In this document: positions 18,241 through 28,955 of the stretch, in pieces
How positions within the stretch are numbered: the first letter of the stretch is position 1
How the letters are laid out: every line of letters starts with the position of its first letter
Source of the DNA: Protula sp. h YS-2021
Taxonomy: Eukaryota; Annelida; Polychaeta; Sabellida; Serpulidae
Assembly: GCA_949752745.1 (NCBI GenBank)
Contig: OX457025.1
Coordinates: 46,049,601 to 46,113,600 of the forward strand
Direction of reading: 5' to 3'
Length of the DNA: 64,000 nt
The notes under the pieces: model-generated
The model's database searches: none
What the model was told of the DNA's origin: nothing
What the model saw: only the letters and a program-made list of their open reading frames with translations
Translations under genes and position numbers: made by a program

Positions 18241-18504
18241 AGGTTTCACTGAATTACGAAAGCTCGAACACAGAACTGCTTGTCGGGGGGATATGCAATA
18301 CAGGATTGTCTTGTTTATTTTGAGTTCTTGATAAGCATGTGCAAAATAATAATAAACAGTTCTGAAATTTTTGAACGTAATTTTCCATTTATGCTTTTGC
18401 AATTGTGCGGAAAATATCTAAAAATCGTGTGAATGATTAATTTAAAAACATCAGCGTAGATCTCTCCTGTGATACTATCAAGCGCATTCATTGAATCGCA
18501 TTTA
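18241..18504. other. No gene seen
   Basis: AT-rich sequence between two interspersed repeats; no supported frame. Confidence 0.4.
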
Positions 18505-18850
18505 TTATCCCCCGCCGTCCTGCCGGAGGCGGGGAATATAGAAACGCACTTTGCCTGTCCGTCTATCCGTCCGTACGTCAGTCGCCAGTTTTGTTTCCAG
18601 ACGATATCTCCGAAACTGGTGAGCGTATCCGGTTCATATTTGATATGCGTAACAACCAAAACATCTAGATGTGCCTTTGGGGGTTTTGATCGGATCGAAG
18701 CCCATCTGGATCTGTATTTGTACTTAGATTCCCAAAATTCGGATCTCAATGTGTATTTTGGTTTCCAGACGATATCTTCGAAACTAGTGAGCGGATACGG
18801 TTCATATTTGGTGTGCGTAACAACCAAGATATCTAGATGTCCCAAAATCC
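18505..18850. repeat. GTCC-type repeat with two ~170-base internal units
   Basis: A head of CCCCCGCCGTCCTGCCGGAG and GGCGGGGAATATAG is followed by GTCC repeats and then two units starting TTTCCAGACGATATCTCCGA (18,592 and 18,762). Long frames on both strands here come from the repeat. Confidence 0.7.
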
Positions 18851-19197
18851 GGATCATAATGTGTGCTGCCGTCACATTCGCTGCAAAACACCGGAACCTG
18901 CATTTCCTACAACGACACTTGATTCAGGTAATTTTCTTCCTAGGTAGTTCATTTATTTAAGAACTGATGTTTTACCTACATGTTTTTAGTGCGAGGTACA
19001 GCACCCGCCTTACTCATTACACCCACGGCGAGGGATATGGCAATTACCGATTGCTCTTGTTTGTAGCTGAATTAGTAAAATATATAATAAATACTGAAGC
19101 CTGTGAAGGTATTTAATATTTGTTATTTCATTGAAGTGGTAAAATATAACGCAAGCCCTGAGGCCGAAAGAAACTAGCCTTTTTGAAGGAATGACGG

Positions 19198-19270
19198 CTA
19201 GCCTAGGTCTTTTAGTTAAAGCGTTATTCTAATAATCTCAAGGTCCTAGGTTCGAATCCGCGTCCCCCTA
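19198..19270 (+). pseudogene. tRNA-Ile-like relic or SINE head
   Basis: TTAGTTAAAGCG fits an A box, CTAATAATCTCAAGGTC resembles the anticodon-to-variable region of tRNA-Ile(AAT), and GGTTCGAATCC is a perfect B box. The stems pair poorly, so it is not a working tRNA. A tRNA-derived SINE head is the likeliest origin. Confidence 0.4.
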
Positions 19271-20112
19271 TATATACTATTGTAAAATCTGTTTACGCCA
19301 CTGAAGGTTCCCTGGAATTGAAACCGTTGTAAGACTTGTATGCGGGAAAACACGAGAAAACATTTTTTGGTGGCGCGATTGTGTTTTTTTTTCTCACTTC
19401 CAAGCACATTTCACATGAAAAGTACACTCTCGTGTTTGTTTTGCAACAATGAATTAATCATTGGAATAATTATTCACCAAGAACGACTCATTGTCAACCG
19501 ATGTTCTGTACTTAGTCGTTTTGATATCGAGTACCAAAGTGCATGTATAATGATAAAACAAAAGCTCTTCTAGTATCGAAAACGTCTCGCTTCGGACCAT
19601 TGAAAATGCGGTTCACGTTGCCGTAAATACATAACTGAGTGACGGGAAAATTATTTAATGTATAAAAGATTATCAGTTTTCGAGAAATTGTGAAATAAAA
19701 AACGCATTCGTATTTGGACTCACCGAAAACCCTCCCCTAAGCCTTGCGCACTATTTGCAGTTCTTGGCTCTTGCTCCCAGTGCAACAAGCTTGAGGGCAA
19801 ATTTTTCCGATCAGTCCAGTTCGTGTGGTTTTGTAATTATTATATCGCATGAAATGCTTTGAAGCAAAAAAAAAAAAAGCTGGTTATTTGTCAAAACTGC
19901 AAGTTGCATACTGTATTTTAGAAACACTGGAGGTGGGATAGCAGGGTTGAGACTTCGTAAAATTTTCTTTCTTTAAAAAGTTAGTCGCCCGGCGCAATTT
20001 TTGCAAAATTTGTCTAGCCCGCCTCACGTGAAAAAACAACAACGAAATGGTGTTTAAAATAATCAGCAGTATTTACCTGAAAATAATCGGAAAACAAGTA
20101 TACCAGTGAACT
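19271..20112. other. No gene seen
   Basis: Mixed AT-rich sequence; no supported frame or element end. A 77-codon frame near 19,340 is unconvincing. Confidence 0.4.
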
Positions 20113-20116
20113 GGTT

Positions 20117-21794
20117 AAGTCCCCCGCCGCACCTCCGTTTTTGAAATAAAACAGTTCGAGTGACCTTGACCTTTGACCCAAGGTCACCAAAACCTAATCA
20201 GGTCAAGATCCTTAGCTTCCCAACTCAGCTGCCAATTTTAGTTGTAATCCATCCAGCCGAACTTGACATATGTCCACAACAGCGTGCACATGACGCACAA
20301 CCTGAGATATTTTGTCCCCCAAGAGAAAAATTTAAAAGTTTCAGTGACCTTAAAAAAGTTACCTTGACCTTTGACCCAAGGTCACCAAAACCTAATCGGA
20401 TCAAGTGCCCTTGCCCACCATTCCTACCAATTTTGGTTGAAATCTGTCCAGTTAAACTTGAGCCTTATACAACAGCAGTCATCCAACTGCAGGCTCTGCT
20501 GCTCTCGATCAATATCGATCAATAGCTAATGAGAGCACATTTCAAAGCTGACATTTGCACTTTTTCAAAAATCTGGCAATTTTTCAATTTTCGACAAAAA
20601 AAAAAAAACAACCACACGCTGCACACCTCCGATATACGTTCTCTCTGTGTGCAAGAGAAAAATAAAATCCCTTTAATAGTGACTGAGATCTAGCGCGTAC
20701 AGACTTACCACTATACATAGGGGCAATTGCACATTTTCACATCATCTACAAAATCTGGCAATTTTTCAGTTTTCGACAAAAATAAAAATAACCACGCGTT
20801 GCACTCCTCCAATATATGTACTCTGTCTGTGCAAGAAAGGTATGGAATCACTATATTAGTTACTGAAATATGGCACGTACAAACTTAACACTATAAATAG
20901 TGGTTATCACACATTTTTACAACATTTCAAAAATCTGGCAATTTTTCAATTTTTGTGAAAAAAAAAATAACCACGCGATGCACACTTCCAATATATGTAC
21001 TCTCTCTGTGCAAGAAAGAAATGACATAACTGCATTAGTTACTGAGATATGGCGCGTACAAACTTACCACTAGAGATGAGGACAGACGGACGGATACGGC
21101 CCGTTTCATATGCCGTTTAAAAAGTTAGTCGCCACTCGGGCGACCAACTCAGAAAAGTTGGTTGCCCGAGGCAAAAGTTAGTCGCCACGGGCGACCGGGC
21201 GACCGCGAAATCTCAACCCTGGGATAGCCCGGCTCAGATTGCATGTTACTGTTTCATGTAAGTTCACGAATGTTTTTTTTTTTCAGCAGGGCACTGAGAT
21301 TGACGAAGCTGCACGACCAGAACTGGACCTGTACACTGACGCTCTTGAATCTGCGGCCTGCCAACGCAACAGCTTGCACGTCCAGCACCTGATGGCATCA
21401 CGACACATCACGTGACTCACCTCAGTATGAATCCTTACAATCTTGTATGGCCTGTGTGATACTCCTGAATAATGAACTATACAGTTCGTGAATCTACAAG
21501 ACATGTGCGACACAGCCCACGAATAACAGACTATAGAGTTCACGAATCTGCGCAGTAGGAGCCTGTACGAGCCAGCTCATGTATGATAAACTATCCAGCA
21601 CATGAATCTGCCCGGCACAGCCCACGAATAATCATCTCCAATCGGCGGTACATCGCACCCCTGCAAGCAGAGGGAACTCGTTCAAGGCACGCGCTCTCTG
21701 AAAAAAAAACCCTGTCGATCGATGCAAACCTACAAGATTCGTGAACAGTGAGTATAGCTATATTTTCTGAAGGATGAGGAGGTGGGGGACTTAA
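20117..21794. mobile_element. 1.68-kb element with GTCCCCC ends flanked by TTAA
   Basis: GGTTAAGTCCCCC (20,113-20,125) is exactly inverted as GGGGGACTTAACC (21,784-21,796), so the element GTCCCCC...GGGGGAC is bordered by TTAA on both sides. Inside are two ~195-base units with TGACCTTTGACCCAAGGTCA (to about 20,470) and three ~180-base units with AATCTGGCAATTTTTCA (20,570-21,080). No transposase is visible. TTAA flanks occur with piggyBac and Kolobok families; the class is open. Confidence 0.6.
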
Positions 21795-22001
21795 CCTGAC
21801 TACATGTATGCACAAAACATTAAAAATGGCCTCAGTTGAAAGGTTGAAAGGTCAAATTGAAGTCACTATAAAAGTATGTGCATATGTACGCTTTCAACTA
21901 TGCATCGGTTCAAAAGTTATTTATATTTATGTTAAATGTGCTATGGATTTTTCAAATGAGTAGGAGAAAGAAAGAAAACAACAGTACATGTAATGTCAGC
22001 C

Positions 22002-23120
22002 TTTTTAGGCCCCAACCATTCGGATTGGGGCCTATAGGTTTGTAGGGTTGGGAACCGCGGTTTTTTTGCAATTAATAATAACTCTAAATAAGCAAACACC
22101 TGTTTAAGTGGACTATCCTTTATTAACCATACGGAATTTATTTTTATTGTTTAATAACAAAAAGAGATCAAAGTAAGTTTAAATCATAAATCAGTTGAAT
22201 TAGGTCAAACAAAACCTCGATGAAAATTACAAAGGAACTTGTTTCATTATGATCACATTTCTAGAAAAAAAAACAGAAATTGAATAAAATTAATCTGTCC
22301 AGAAGTTCATGTTAGTCAGTTTTCTAAACTATGTTCTTTTTAAGGAAAATGAGCATGTCGACGTTATCTGCGGATAGTCGTGGCAGCTTTTTCTTCTAAA
22401 CACTGGGAGGCGATGGAAAAATGAAACAATACGCCGAATACGGCACATGAATGTTGCAATCACTACGATGGAAAAATGAAACAATACGCCGAATACGGCA
22501 CATGAATGTTGCAATCTTCTCTGTAATTTGAGTGGCGGAAGCTTGCTCTGTAGCATGTTTTCTAACGTTTGTTGTACCGGTTTCTTTTCGGCTTTGCCTT
22601 TTGTTTCTTTCAGTTTCTCTCTGGTGGCGCTCGAACATTCTGAATGTAACATGGGCGTGGTGTCGTTTAGGTGAATAAGTAAATTACTTGTGTCACCACC
22701 GATCTTTATTTCTGCTAGACGCGTTTTGCATACAACTGTAGCTTTTGCTTGTTTTCCATCAACGACTTTAACACCAAAGTATTTCGAAATTTGCGACTTA
22801 ACTTGTTTGTTGTCTATAAATGAAGGTTCCATGTTCCCGCCTTACAAGGAGTATATATGCGATCGACCGCGTGTCGGTCTGTCATCAACAGCTTGTTAAC
22901 ACGATAACTTAAAAACTCCTGCAAGGATTTTCATGATTCTTGGTATGTAGCTTTTATGGAAACAATCACAGATCTTTATTGTAAAATGGGCCAGGTTTGT
23001 TCAAGATAAATGCACCAGCTGGACTTGGAAAATTTCAGCTCTTGATTGACTGTTGATGGCCGTGTTTAAATGATGGGGGCCTGTGGGGAATATGTGGGCT
23101 ATGCACACTGCTCTAGTTAT
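22002..23120. mobile_element. Hairpin-headed interspersed repeat (Helentron-like head)
   Basis: TTTTTAGG is followed by a perfect 10-bp stem (TAGGCCCCAA / TTGGGGCCTA, 22,006-22,034) and CTATAGGTTTGTAGGG. GGGGGCCTGTGGGG near 23,072 may be the far end. The BED/hAT fragment lies inside. Read on the minus strand, a hairpin followed by CTAAAAA is like a Helitron/Helentron 3' end. Confidence 0.45.
22329..22832 (-). pseudogene. Decayed BED-finger fragment of an hAT-type transposase
   Basis: The frame starts with an ATG in strong context. Residues 10-70 (SQISKYFGVKVV, KATVVCK, GGDTSNLLIHL) match the N-terminal BED finger of ZBED1-like hAT transposases: a W/YFG start, a CK.C position and GnTSNL.xHL. 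The second cysteine is replaced by Arg and the distal zinc ligands are unclear. The reading then passes through a ~56-base tandem duplication (22,409-22,463 and 22,465-22,519) and ends without a catalytic domain. Clearly broken; a TATATA at about 22,853 might be a remnant promoter. Confidence 0.6.
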
Positions 23121-23500
23121 TCTTGTTCAGTATATCCGATTTCTAAAAGCACTTGTAATAGCTATCCATTCATTTCATAATTATCCACGTTGGGGTCTGC
23201 TTGTGTTTCACAAATACTTGCTTGTTTATTAATAACATTTTGCAGAATTGTACATTCAAAGGCTATTCCTTTGACTACAAATACCCAGTTTGAACACGCG
23301 GTGTATGACACAAAAAATTACAGAAATCAGCCCTAATAATGAGTATGCATTTTTACAGTAATTAAAATTATTATATCTCCTTTTTGGTTTTAGTCTGGAT
23401 GTCTTGAAAGTTTGGTTGAAGGTGGCGGTCATTAGCACCTACTGGGCTATTACTTTTTTAGCGATTCGCCAGAAACAGGCCGAAATCTTGACCATAAAAC
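23121..23500. other. No gene seen
   Basis: AT-rich spacer between two hairpin-headed repeats; no frame or element end supported. Confidence 0.4.
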
Positions 23501-23501
23501 A

Positions 23502-25190
23502 TTTTTAGATCAGCCTTCGTCGGGCTGATCTTACGACATAAGTAGAGGTTTGATCCGTCGTCTGTATGTACGTGCGTACGTATGCAAGCTTTTACTTAAA
23601 ATCCTTCTCCCTCAGTTTTGATCGGATTCCTTTCAAATTTTGTACGAATGTTTTCTAGGAAGGCCTCTCTTGAAAAATTTAGCATTTTTCGGCAATCCTT
23701 GTTCCACAATTTTCGAATGGATTTCCTCCCAATTTTGAACCATTGTTCCCTAGATGGTTATCTCTTTTTTTTCTTTATTGGCGATCCGCCAGAAATTGGC
23801 GAAGTGAGGGCGGGGAGGGGGGGGGGGCATTTATAATTTTTTGATAGCCGATTTTTAAAATGCTTTTTCTCCTACAATTATGATCGGATTGTCTTCAAAT
23901 TCTGCAAAAATGGAGAACGTCTTTTTCGGCGATCCATCGAAAATGAACTAAATGGGGGTCGTTTGTTTATTTATTTTTCAAAATGCTTCTCCTCCCACAA
24001 TTTGTATCGGATTTCTTTCCAGTTTTGAACGATTGTTCCTTAGACGGTTATCTTTTGAATTTTTTAGTCCCCCGCCGCCGCGTAGCGCGGAGCGGGCTAC
24101 TATTGAATTCGGGTCCGTCCGTCTGTCCGTCAACATTTGGCATAGGGTGTCGTTTTCGCGGCAGATCTCAAGAACTACTTTAGGGATTTCATTTAAACCT
24201 TGCACGTGTATAGAATAAAGGTTTTAGTTTTGCACCTGGGTATAGGTTATGCCCTCGGCCGAAAATTTGGCCTACAGACTTCGTCAAAAATCCGAAAATG
24301 TCAGACATTGATATGGTTGGAGAGGGTGTCGTTTCCGCGACAGATCTCAAGAACTACTGGAGGGATTTCATTTAAAGCTTGCACATGCATAGAATAAGAG
24401 TCGTAGTTGTGCACCTGGGCATAGATTTTACCGCTGGCCGAAAAAATGGGCCTACAGACTTCGTCGAAAATTAATTTTTTATGATTGCAAACGACCAGGG
24501 AACTTAGACCTCGCAATTGAAATCTCGTGATGGCACACCGGCGGGGGACTTTGTCAGTTTTACTGACATACTTGTTGTTTTTGTTTGTTTGTTTGTTTGT
24601 TTGTTTGTTTTTTTTGTTTTCTTTTTTTTTTTTTTTTTTTTTTGGCGTTCCGCCAGTTGGCGGAGTTGGGGGCATTTATAATTTTTTCGGTGGCCTGTTT
24701 TCAATATGATTTTTCTCCCAGAGTTTTGATCGGATTGTCTTCCAATTTTGCAAAAATGTTTACCAGGAAGGCCTCACTTGAAAACATTGTTTTTTTAGGC
24801 GGTCTGCTGAACATTGACCAAATGGAGGGATGGGGGTGGAGGGCATTTTTTATGTTATCGGTAAACAATTTTCCAAATGATTCTTCTCCCACAAAATTAG
24901 TATTTTTTTGCGATCCGTCAAAAATGGGCGAATTGGGGGGCATTTATAATTCTTCTCCCACAATTTTGATCAGATTTTCTTCAACTCTTGCAAAAATATT
25001 GACCAGAAAGGTCAATTGAATAGTTACTCTTTTGGCGATCCACCGAAAGTTGACCAAATGGGAATCATTTGTTTATTTATCGTTAGCCAATTTTCAAAAT
25101 GCTTCTTGTTGTTCCACAGATGGTTATCTGATGCAAAATCGTTTTTTCGGCGATCCACGAAAAATTGGCTAAATGGAGGAAGAGGCATTT
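23502..25190. repeat. Hairpin-headed element with irregular GGCGATCC(G/A)CC tandem units
   Basis: It begins TTTTTAGATCAGCC with an 8-bp hairpin (23,508-23,530). Units marked by TTTTTTGGCGATCCGCC, CAAATGGGGG and CTTCTCCCACAATTTTGATC recur irregularly at 23,780-25,150. A 485-base element with inverted ends interrupts it at 24,066. The same unit family resumes at 26,380-27,160. Confidence 0.65.
24066..24550. mobile_element. 485-base element with AGTCCCCCGCCG inverted ends
   Basis: Perfect 12-base inverted ends at 24,066-24,077 and 24,539-24,550. Inside are a GTCCGTCCGTCTGTCCGTC head and two ~176-base units (GCAGATCTCAAGAACTACT... at about 24,160 and 24,340). It interrupts the GGCGATCC tandem repeat. 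The ends match those of the 20,117-21,794 element. Confidence 0.75.
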
Positions 25191-25194
25191 ATAT

Positions 25195-25944
25195 CAGGGT
25201 TCGTACAAAGTCCTGAAAAAGTCCTGGAAAATAAAACGGCCGCAAAAAGTCCTAGAAAATAGTGATGTGACGGTTTACCGTTTGGAACGACTAACCGTGA
25301 AGGTGGCGGTTCGGTTAAACCGAACCGCGCTCAATGGAAAACTGCGGTTCATTTTCGGTTTTAAATTAACATTAGTTTTGTTTTTCTCAGGACCATTTTT
25401 AACTGCTATGAATTTTTCAGCCAATTATTTTAGCGCAGCATTATTTTACACTTTCAGATGAATTCATTTTTGGTAAAGCAATGTGTTTACTTATCACGTC
25501 CTAGAATAAAAACAGAAAATTAATTCTGATATCTTTTATTTATATATATTTGCATAGTCTGAAAAAAATGAAACCGAACCGAAAAAAACCGCGGATTTTT
25601 CTTTAAAAACCGAAACCAAACCGAACCGGACCCATCAGTGACGGATCACATCACTACTGGAAAACGACGAAAAAGCTCTGGAAATTGAAAATCTCCCGAA
25701 TTTTTACAGACTTGTATAGGGTCAATAATAGAATAATTCAGTAAAATGTGTTTTTATTTGCGTGTATACTCTCTGCAGTCGATGCCTATATACATATATA
25801 TATACAGAAAGGAAACGACGAAAATGGTCCTTTCGAGGACCATTGTCCAGTCCGGACGTTTCCATTAATGTTTAACACACATATATACATATATATCCAG
25901 GAAAAATCCCAGAAATTGGCTGTTTCAACTTTATACGAACCCTG
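25195..25944. mobile_element. 750-base element with CAGGGTTCGTA inverted ends
   Basis: CAGGGTTCGTA at 25,195-25,205 and its exact inverse at 25,934-25,944, flanked by TTATAT and TTATAA. Its outer parts carry AAAGTCCTGGAAAA repeats. A 397-base hAT-like MITE is inserted in one of these repeats. Confidence 0.75.
25260..25656. mobile_element. 397-base hAT-like MITE
   Basis: Perfect 11-base inverted ends TAGTGATGTGA / TCACATCACTA. The flanks CTAGAAAA and CTGGAAAA form an 8-base duplication with one mismatch, as is usual for hAT. Inside are inverted GGTTTACCG / AAACCGAACCG-rich arms. Confidence 0.8.
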
Positions 25945-25951
25945 TTATAAA

Positions 25952-26380
25952 TTTTAGACCCCAACTGGGCGAGTCAAGGGGAGGATGGTGGGTGGGTGGG
26001 GGGGGGGGGGTCCATAGGATTGCCCTCAGTCCGTCCGTCCTTCCGTCTGTCCATGTGTCACACTTTGGATGCTGTTTTGTTTCCACGCGAGTTCTCCAAA
26101 ACTATTTACTCTAGGGCCTAGGCACATGCAACTTTGAGCAAGGTTGTGTTATTTTTTAAATCGGTAAAAAAATGCCAAAATGGCGACTTGTCAAAACTTG
26201 CCAATGTATTACATAACTCTAATGTAAGACTAAGGTGATTTCCACGCGATTTGTCCTTGCAAAGTGAATATATATATATATAGAAGTTGTGCAACGTCTT
26301 GTTTTTTTTTTAAATCGGTAAAAAATTGCCAAAATGGCGGCTTGTTGTGACCAGTTGGGTCGGCGCCTTCGATGATGGCT
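25952..26380. repeat. GTCC-type interspersed repeat with two AAATCGGTAAAAAATGCC units
   Basis: Starts TTTTAGACCCCAACTGGGC, then GTCCGTCCGTCC; two ~150-base units are seen at about 26,100-26,350. A (G)11 tract lies at about 26,000. Confidence 0.55.
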
Positions 26381-27160
26381 TATTTGGTTGTCAGTTTAAC
26401 TTTTAAAATGCTTCTTCCACAATTTTGATGTTTACCTTCCAATTTTGCATTAATGTTTACCAGGCCTCTTCTGAAAAATTACTTTCTTGGCGATCCACCC
26501 AAAATTGGCTAAATAGGGGGTGTTTAAAATATATTTAGTAACCATATTCAAAATGCTTCTTCTCTCACAATTTCGATCAGATTTCAATCCAATTTTAAAC
26601 AATTGTGCCCTAGATTGTTCTGTCTTGAAAAAATACTTTTTGTTGATCTGCCAAAAATTCGCTAAATAGGAGCATTAATAATTTTTTGGCAGCCAATTTT
26701 TAAAATGCTTCTACTCCCACAATTTGGATTGGATTTCTTTCAAATTTTTATACGAATGTTTACTTTGTAGGCCTCTCTTAAAATTTTTGGCGATCCGCGA
26801 AAAATGGCCAAATAGGGGATATTTTAAAAATAGTTAGCAGCAAATCTTCCAGAGGTCTTTTTCTTCCGCAATTTCCATCGGATTGCCTTCACAATTTGTA
26901 TAAATGTTCAGTAGACCGTTCGCTTTTGAAAAGTTGCTTTTTTGGCGATTCGCCAAAGATTGGCTAAATGGGGGAGGGGGGGCATTCAAAAAGCAGTAGC
27001 CAATTTTCAAAATGCTTATTCTTCCACAAATTTGATCAGATTTCTTTCCAATCTTGAATGATTGTTCACTCGACAGTTCTGTCTTGAAAATGTGCTTGTT
27101 TCTTTTTTCCATACGCCAAAAATTGGTTAAATGGGGGATTTTATTTTTTTTTCGAAATTG
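26381..27160. repeat. Second block of GGCGATCC tandem units
   Basis: Five units of ~150-190 bases (marker GGCGATCC.CC at 26,487, 26,790 and 26,942, GATCTGCC at 26,646) like those at 23.6-25.2 kb. Confidence 0.65.
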
Positions 27161-27650
27161 ACCAAAATATTGGCCAAATAGGTTTCGCAAGCCATATTTA
27201 CAGTTCTGCCTGTAACAGAAGCATATATACACTCATAATACATTAATTCCTGTTTGGGGTTCATAATTGCAAGGTCTATACGGTAAATTAGAGTCGTCCC
27301 GGGTTTAAAATAATATCTATACAAGGGCACATTGTAAGCCCACAGCAAAATTAACGAAAAAATCAGTGTATAGAAACTGCTTTGAACCTATAGTTACCCA
27401 GTCTTAAAGCTGTCCGGTCGTTCTCGTGCAACGGATTGGAGCATATAAAAAAACCATTGAACATGTCATTGTCAAAGTCCACAAAATGCTTTATACATTT
27501 GCCATACAGAACTCGATCTTGCAAATGTCATTTTTTTTTTGACGAATTGCTGAAGTTTTGCGACAGATTATTTCACAAGAAGGCTTCTACCAACATAAGG
27601 GTATCCTATTATTTAAAATAAGAGTGTCAAGTAAATAAGAATTTGGATAT
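27161..27650. other. No gene seen
   Basis: AT-rich unique-looking sequence; no supported frame, RNA or element end. Confidence 0.4.
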
Positions 27651-28955
27651 TTTTAGCTCTCAGCCAATATTGGCTGAAGGCTATTGCTATGGCCGTGTCC
27701 GTCCGTCCGTCCGTCCGTCGATCCGTCCGTTAACACTTACCTTGTGAACACGCTCCAGCCTACAATTTTTTGCCAATCGCTTAGATATTTTAAATATAGC
27801 TTGTATATGGACTAATAAAGATCCCTATTGTTTTTGAGTCCTATCTGACCAAGGACAGTCGCTCAGCTGGACTTCGAAATTTTCTTATTTGTACCATTAT
27901 CAAGTTTGCTTAACATGTGGCTTGTGAACACTCTCTAGCCTACAATTCTTTATCAATTGCTAAGATATTTCGGATATAGCTACTGTATGCAACATTGAAG
28001 ATCCCTATTGTTAATGAGCCATATCCAACCAAGGACAGTGGCTCAGCTGGACTTTGAAATTTTCTTATTTGTATCATTATTAATTTTGCTTGTGAACACT
28101 CTCTAGCCTACAATTCTTTACCAATTACTAAGATGTTTCGGATATAGCTACTGTATAGAGCAATGAAGATCCCTGTTGTTAATGAGTCATATCCTACCAA
28201 GAACAGTGGCTCAGCTGGACTTTGAAATTTTCTTATTTGTACCATTATCAAGTTTGCTTAACATGTGGCTTGTGAACACTCTCTAGCCTACAATTCTTTA
28301 CCAATTACTAAGATATTTCGGATATAGCTATTATATAGAGGAATGAAGATCCCTATTGTTAATGAGCCATAACCGACCAAGAACAGTGGCTCAGCTGGAC
28401 TTTGAAATTTTCTTATTTGTACCATTATCAAGTTTGCTTAACATGGGGCTTGTGAACACTCTCTAGCCTGCAATTCTTTATCAATTGCTAAGATATTTCA
28501 GACATAGCTACTGTATGGAACATTGAAGATCCCTATTGTTAATGAGCGATATCCTACCAAGAACAGTGACTCAGCTGGACTTTGTAATTTTCTTATTTGT
28601 ACCATTATTAAGTTTGCTCAGCATGTGACTTGTGAACACTCTCTAGCGTACAATGCTTTACCAATTACTAAGATATTTCGGATATATCTAGTGTATGAGT
28701 AATGAAGATTCCTATGGTATATGAGCCATATCCGACCAAGGACAGTGGCTCAGCTGGACTTTGAAATTTGCATATTTCTATTATTAACAGGCTTGGTAAC
28801 ATGTGGCTTGTGAACACTGTATAGCCTACAAATCTATACCAATTACCAAGATATTTCAGATATAGCTAGTATATGGACTATTAAAGATTCGTATTGCTTA
28901 TCAGCCATATCCAACCAAGGCTAGTGGCTCAGCTGGACTTTCTCATGGTAAATGT
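27651..28955. mobile_element. Pearl/Helentron-like element with seven ~180-base tandem repeats
   Basis: It starts TTTTAGCTCT with the palindrome CAGCCAATATTGGCTG (27,661-27,676), then GGCTATTGCTATGG and GTCC repeats. Units start CTTGTGAACACxCTCTAGCC at 27,741, 27,921, 28,089, 28,269, 28,449, 28,629 and 28,807 (period 180, one 168). Each contains GTGGCTCAGCTGGACTTTG. This build (hairpin end, microsatellite, central array) is known from bivalve Pearl elements and Helentron-derived HINEs. Confidence 0.75.

Noticed and set aside
18315..18960. Overlapping 186- and 163-codon frames on opposite strands
   Set aside because: Both lie in a two-unit interspersed repeat (18,592 and 18,762) and mirror each other; no family pattern.
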